The translations under genes and the position numbers were made by a program. Shown piece by piece: positions 20,322-20,322 of a stretch of 20,322 nt of DNA (its first letter is position 1; every line of letters starts with the position of its first letter). Source of the DNA: a virus. The notes beneath the pieces were generated by a model. That model was not told the DNA's origin. It saw only the letters and a program-made list of their open reading frames with translations, and searched no databases. The stretch is from positions 1 through 20,322 of the IMG/VR virus record IMGVR_UViG_3300044225_000500. One strand, 5' to 3'.

Positions 20322-20322
20322 A

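Overview
The window is a piece of a tailed double-stranded DNA phage genome. It carries the packaging, head-assembly and head-tail connector genes. The gene set, the AT-leaning composition and several small-protein families that I recall from uncultured marine phage genomes suggest a phage of a marine alphaproteobacterium. The P22-type portal and gp4-like adaptors favour a short-tailed phage. No tail gene that would settle this lies in the window, and neither does an integrase, a polymerase, a tRNA or a CRISPR array.

Almost all genes are on the minus strand, so the region reads from right to left. Right end (20322-19290): a G+C-richer stretch with the small terminase gene, a G-run intergenic spacer and a DUF1289 iron-sulfur-type gene. 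Next (19235-17797) comes a plus-strand operon of four unknown genes, which therefore lies between the two terminase genes. Its start is a nearly pure A/T divergent promoter region, and the minus-strand late operon also starts there. The late operon then reads: zinc-ribbon protein, two small proteins, large terminase, a small protein, portal, a small protein, GroES-like co-chaperonin, scaffold, a small protein, a probable decoration protein and the major capsid protein. A strong terminator follows the capsid gene.

Downstream of the capsid gene (9181 to 1) lie two beta-rich structural genes and then about 5.5 kb of small, strongly basic genes packed with 1-nt TAATG or TGATG overlaps. Among these are a DUF6321-like protein, an HNH-like protein, zinc-ribbon and membrane proteins, a hidden 36-residue basic gene and a protein with a long C-terminal GQWSARK region. 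After them come a gp4-like adaptor, a 350-residue lysine/methionine/glycine repeat protein with an embedded LysM domain, a second adaptor, a Rossmann-type MAF/DUF115-like protein, a small conserved protein and a structural gene cut by the left edge.

The terminase pair packages DNA through the portal. Scaffold, capsid and GroES-like protein build the prohead. The adaptors and the LysM protein probably close the head or act at the cell wall on entry. The most unusual part is the island of basic, glycine-glycine-containing proteins (about 2500-7800), whose role is not known to me. I added three genes of 36, 53 and 56 residues that a length cut-off would miss, and I chose shorter starts than the longest possible for several genes on the basis of ribosome sites and stop/start overlaps.
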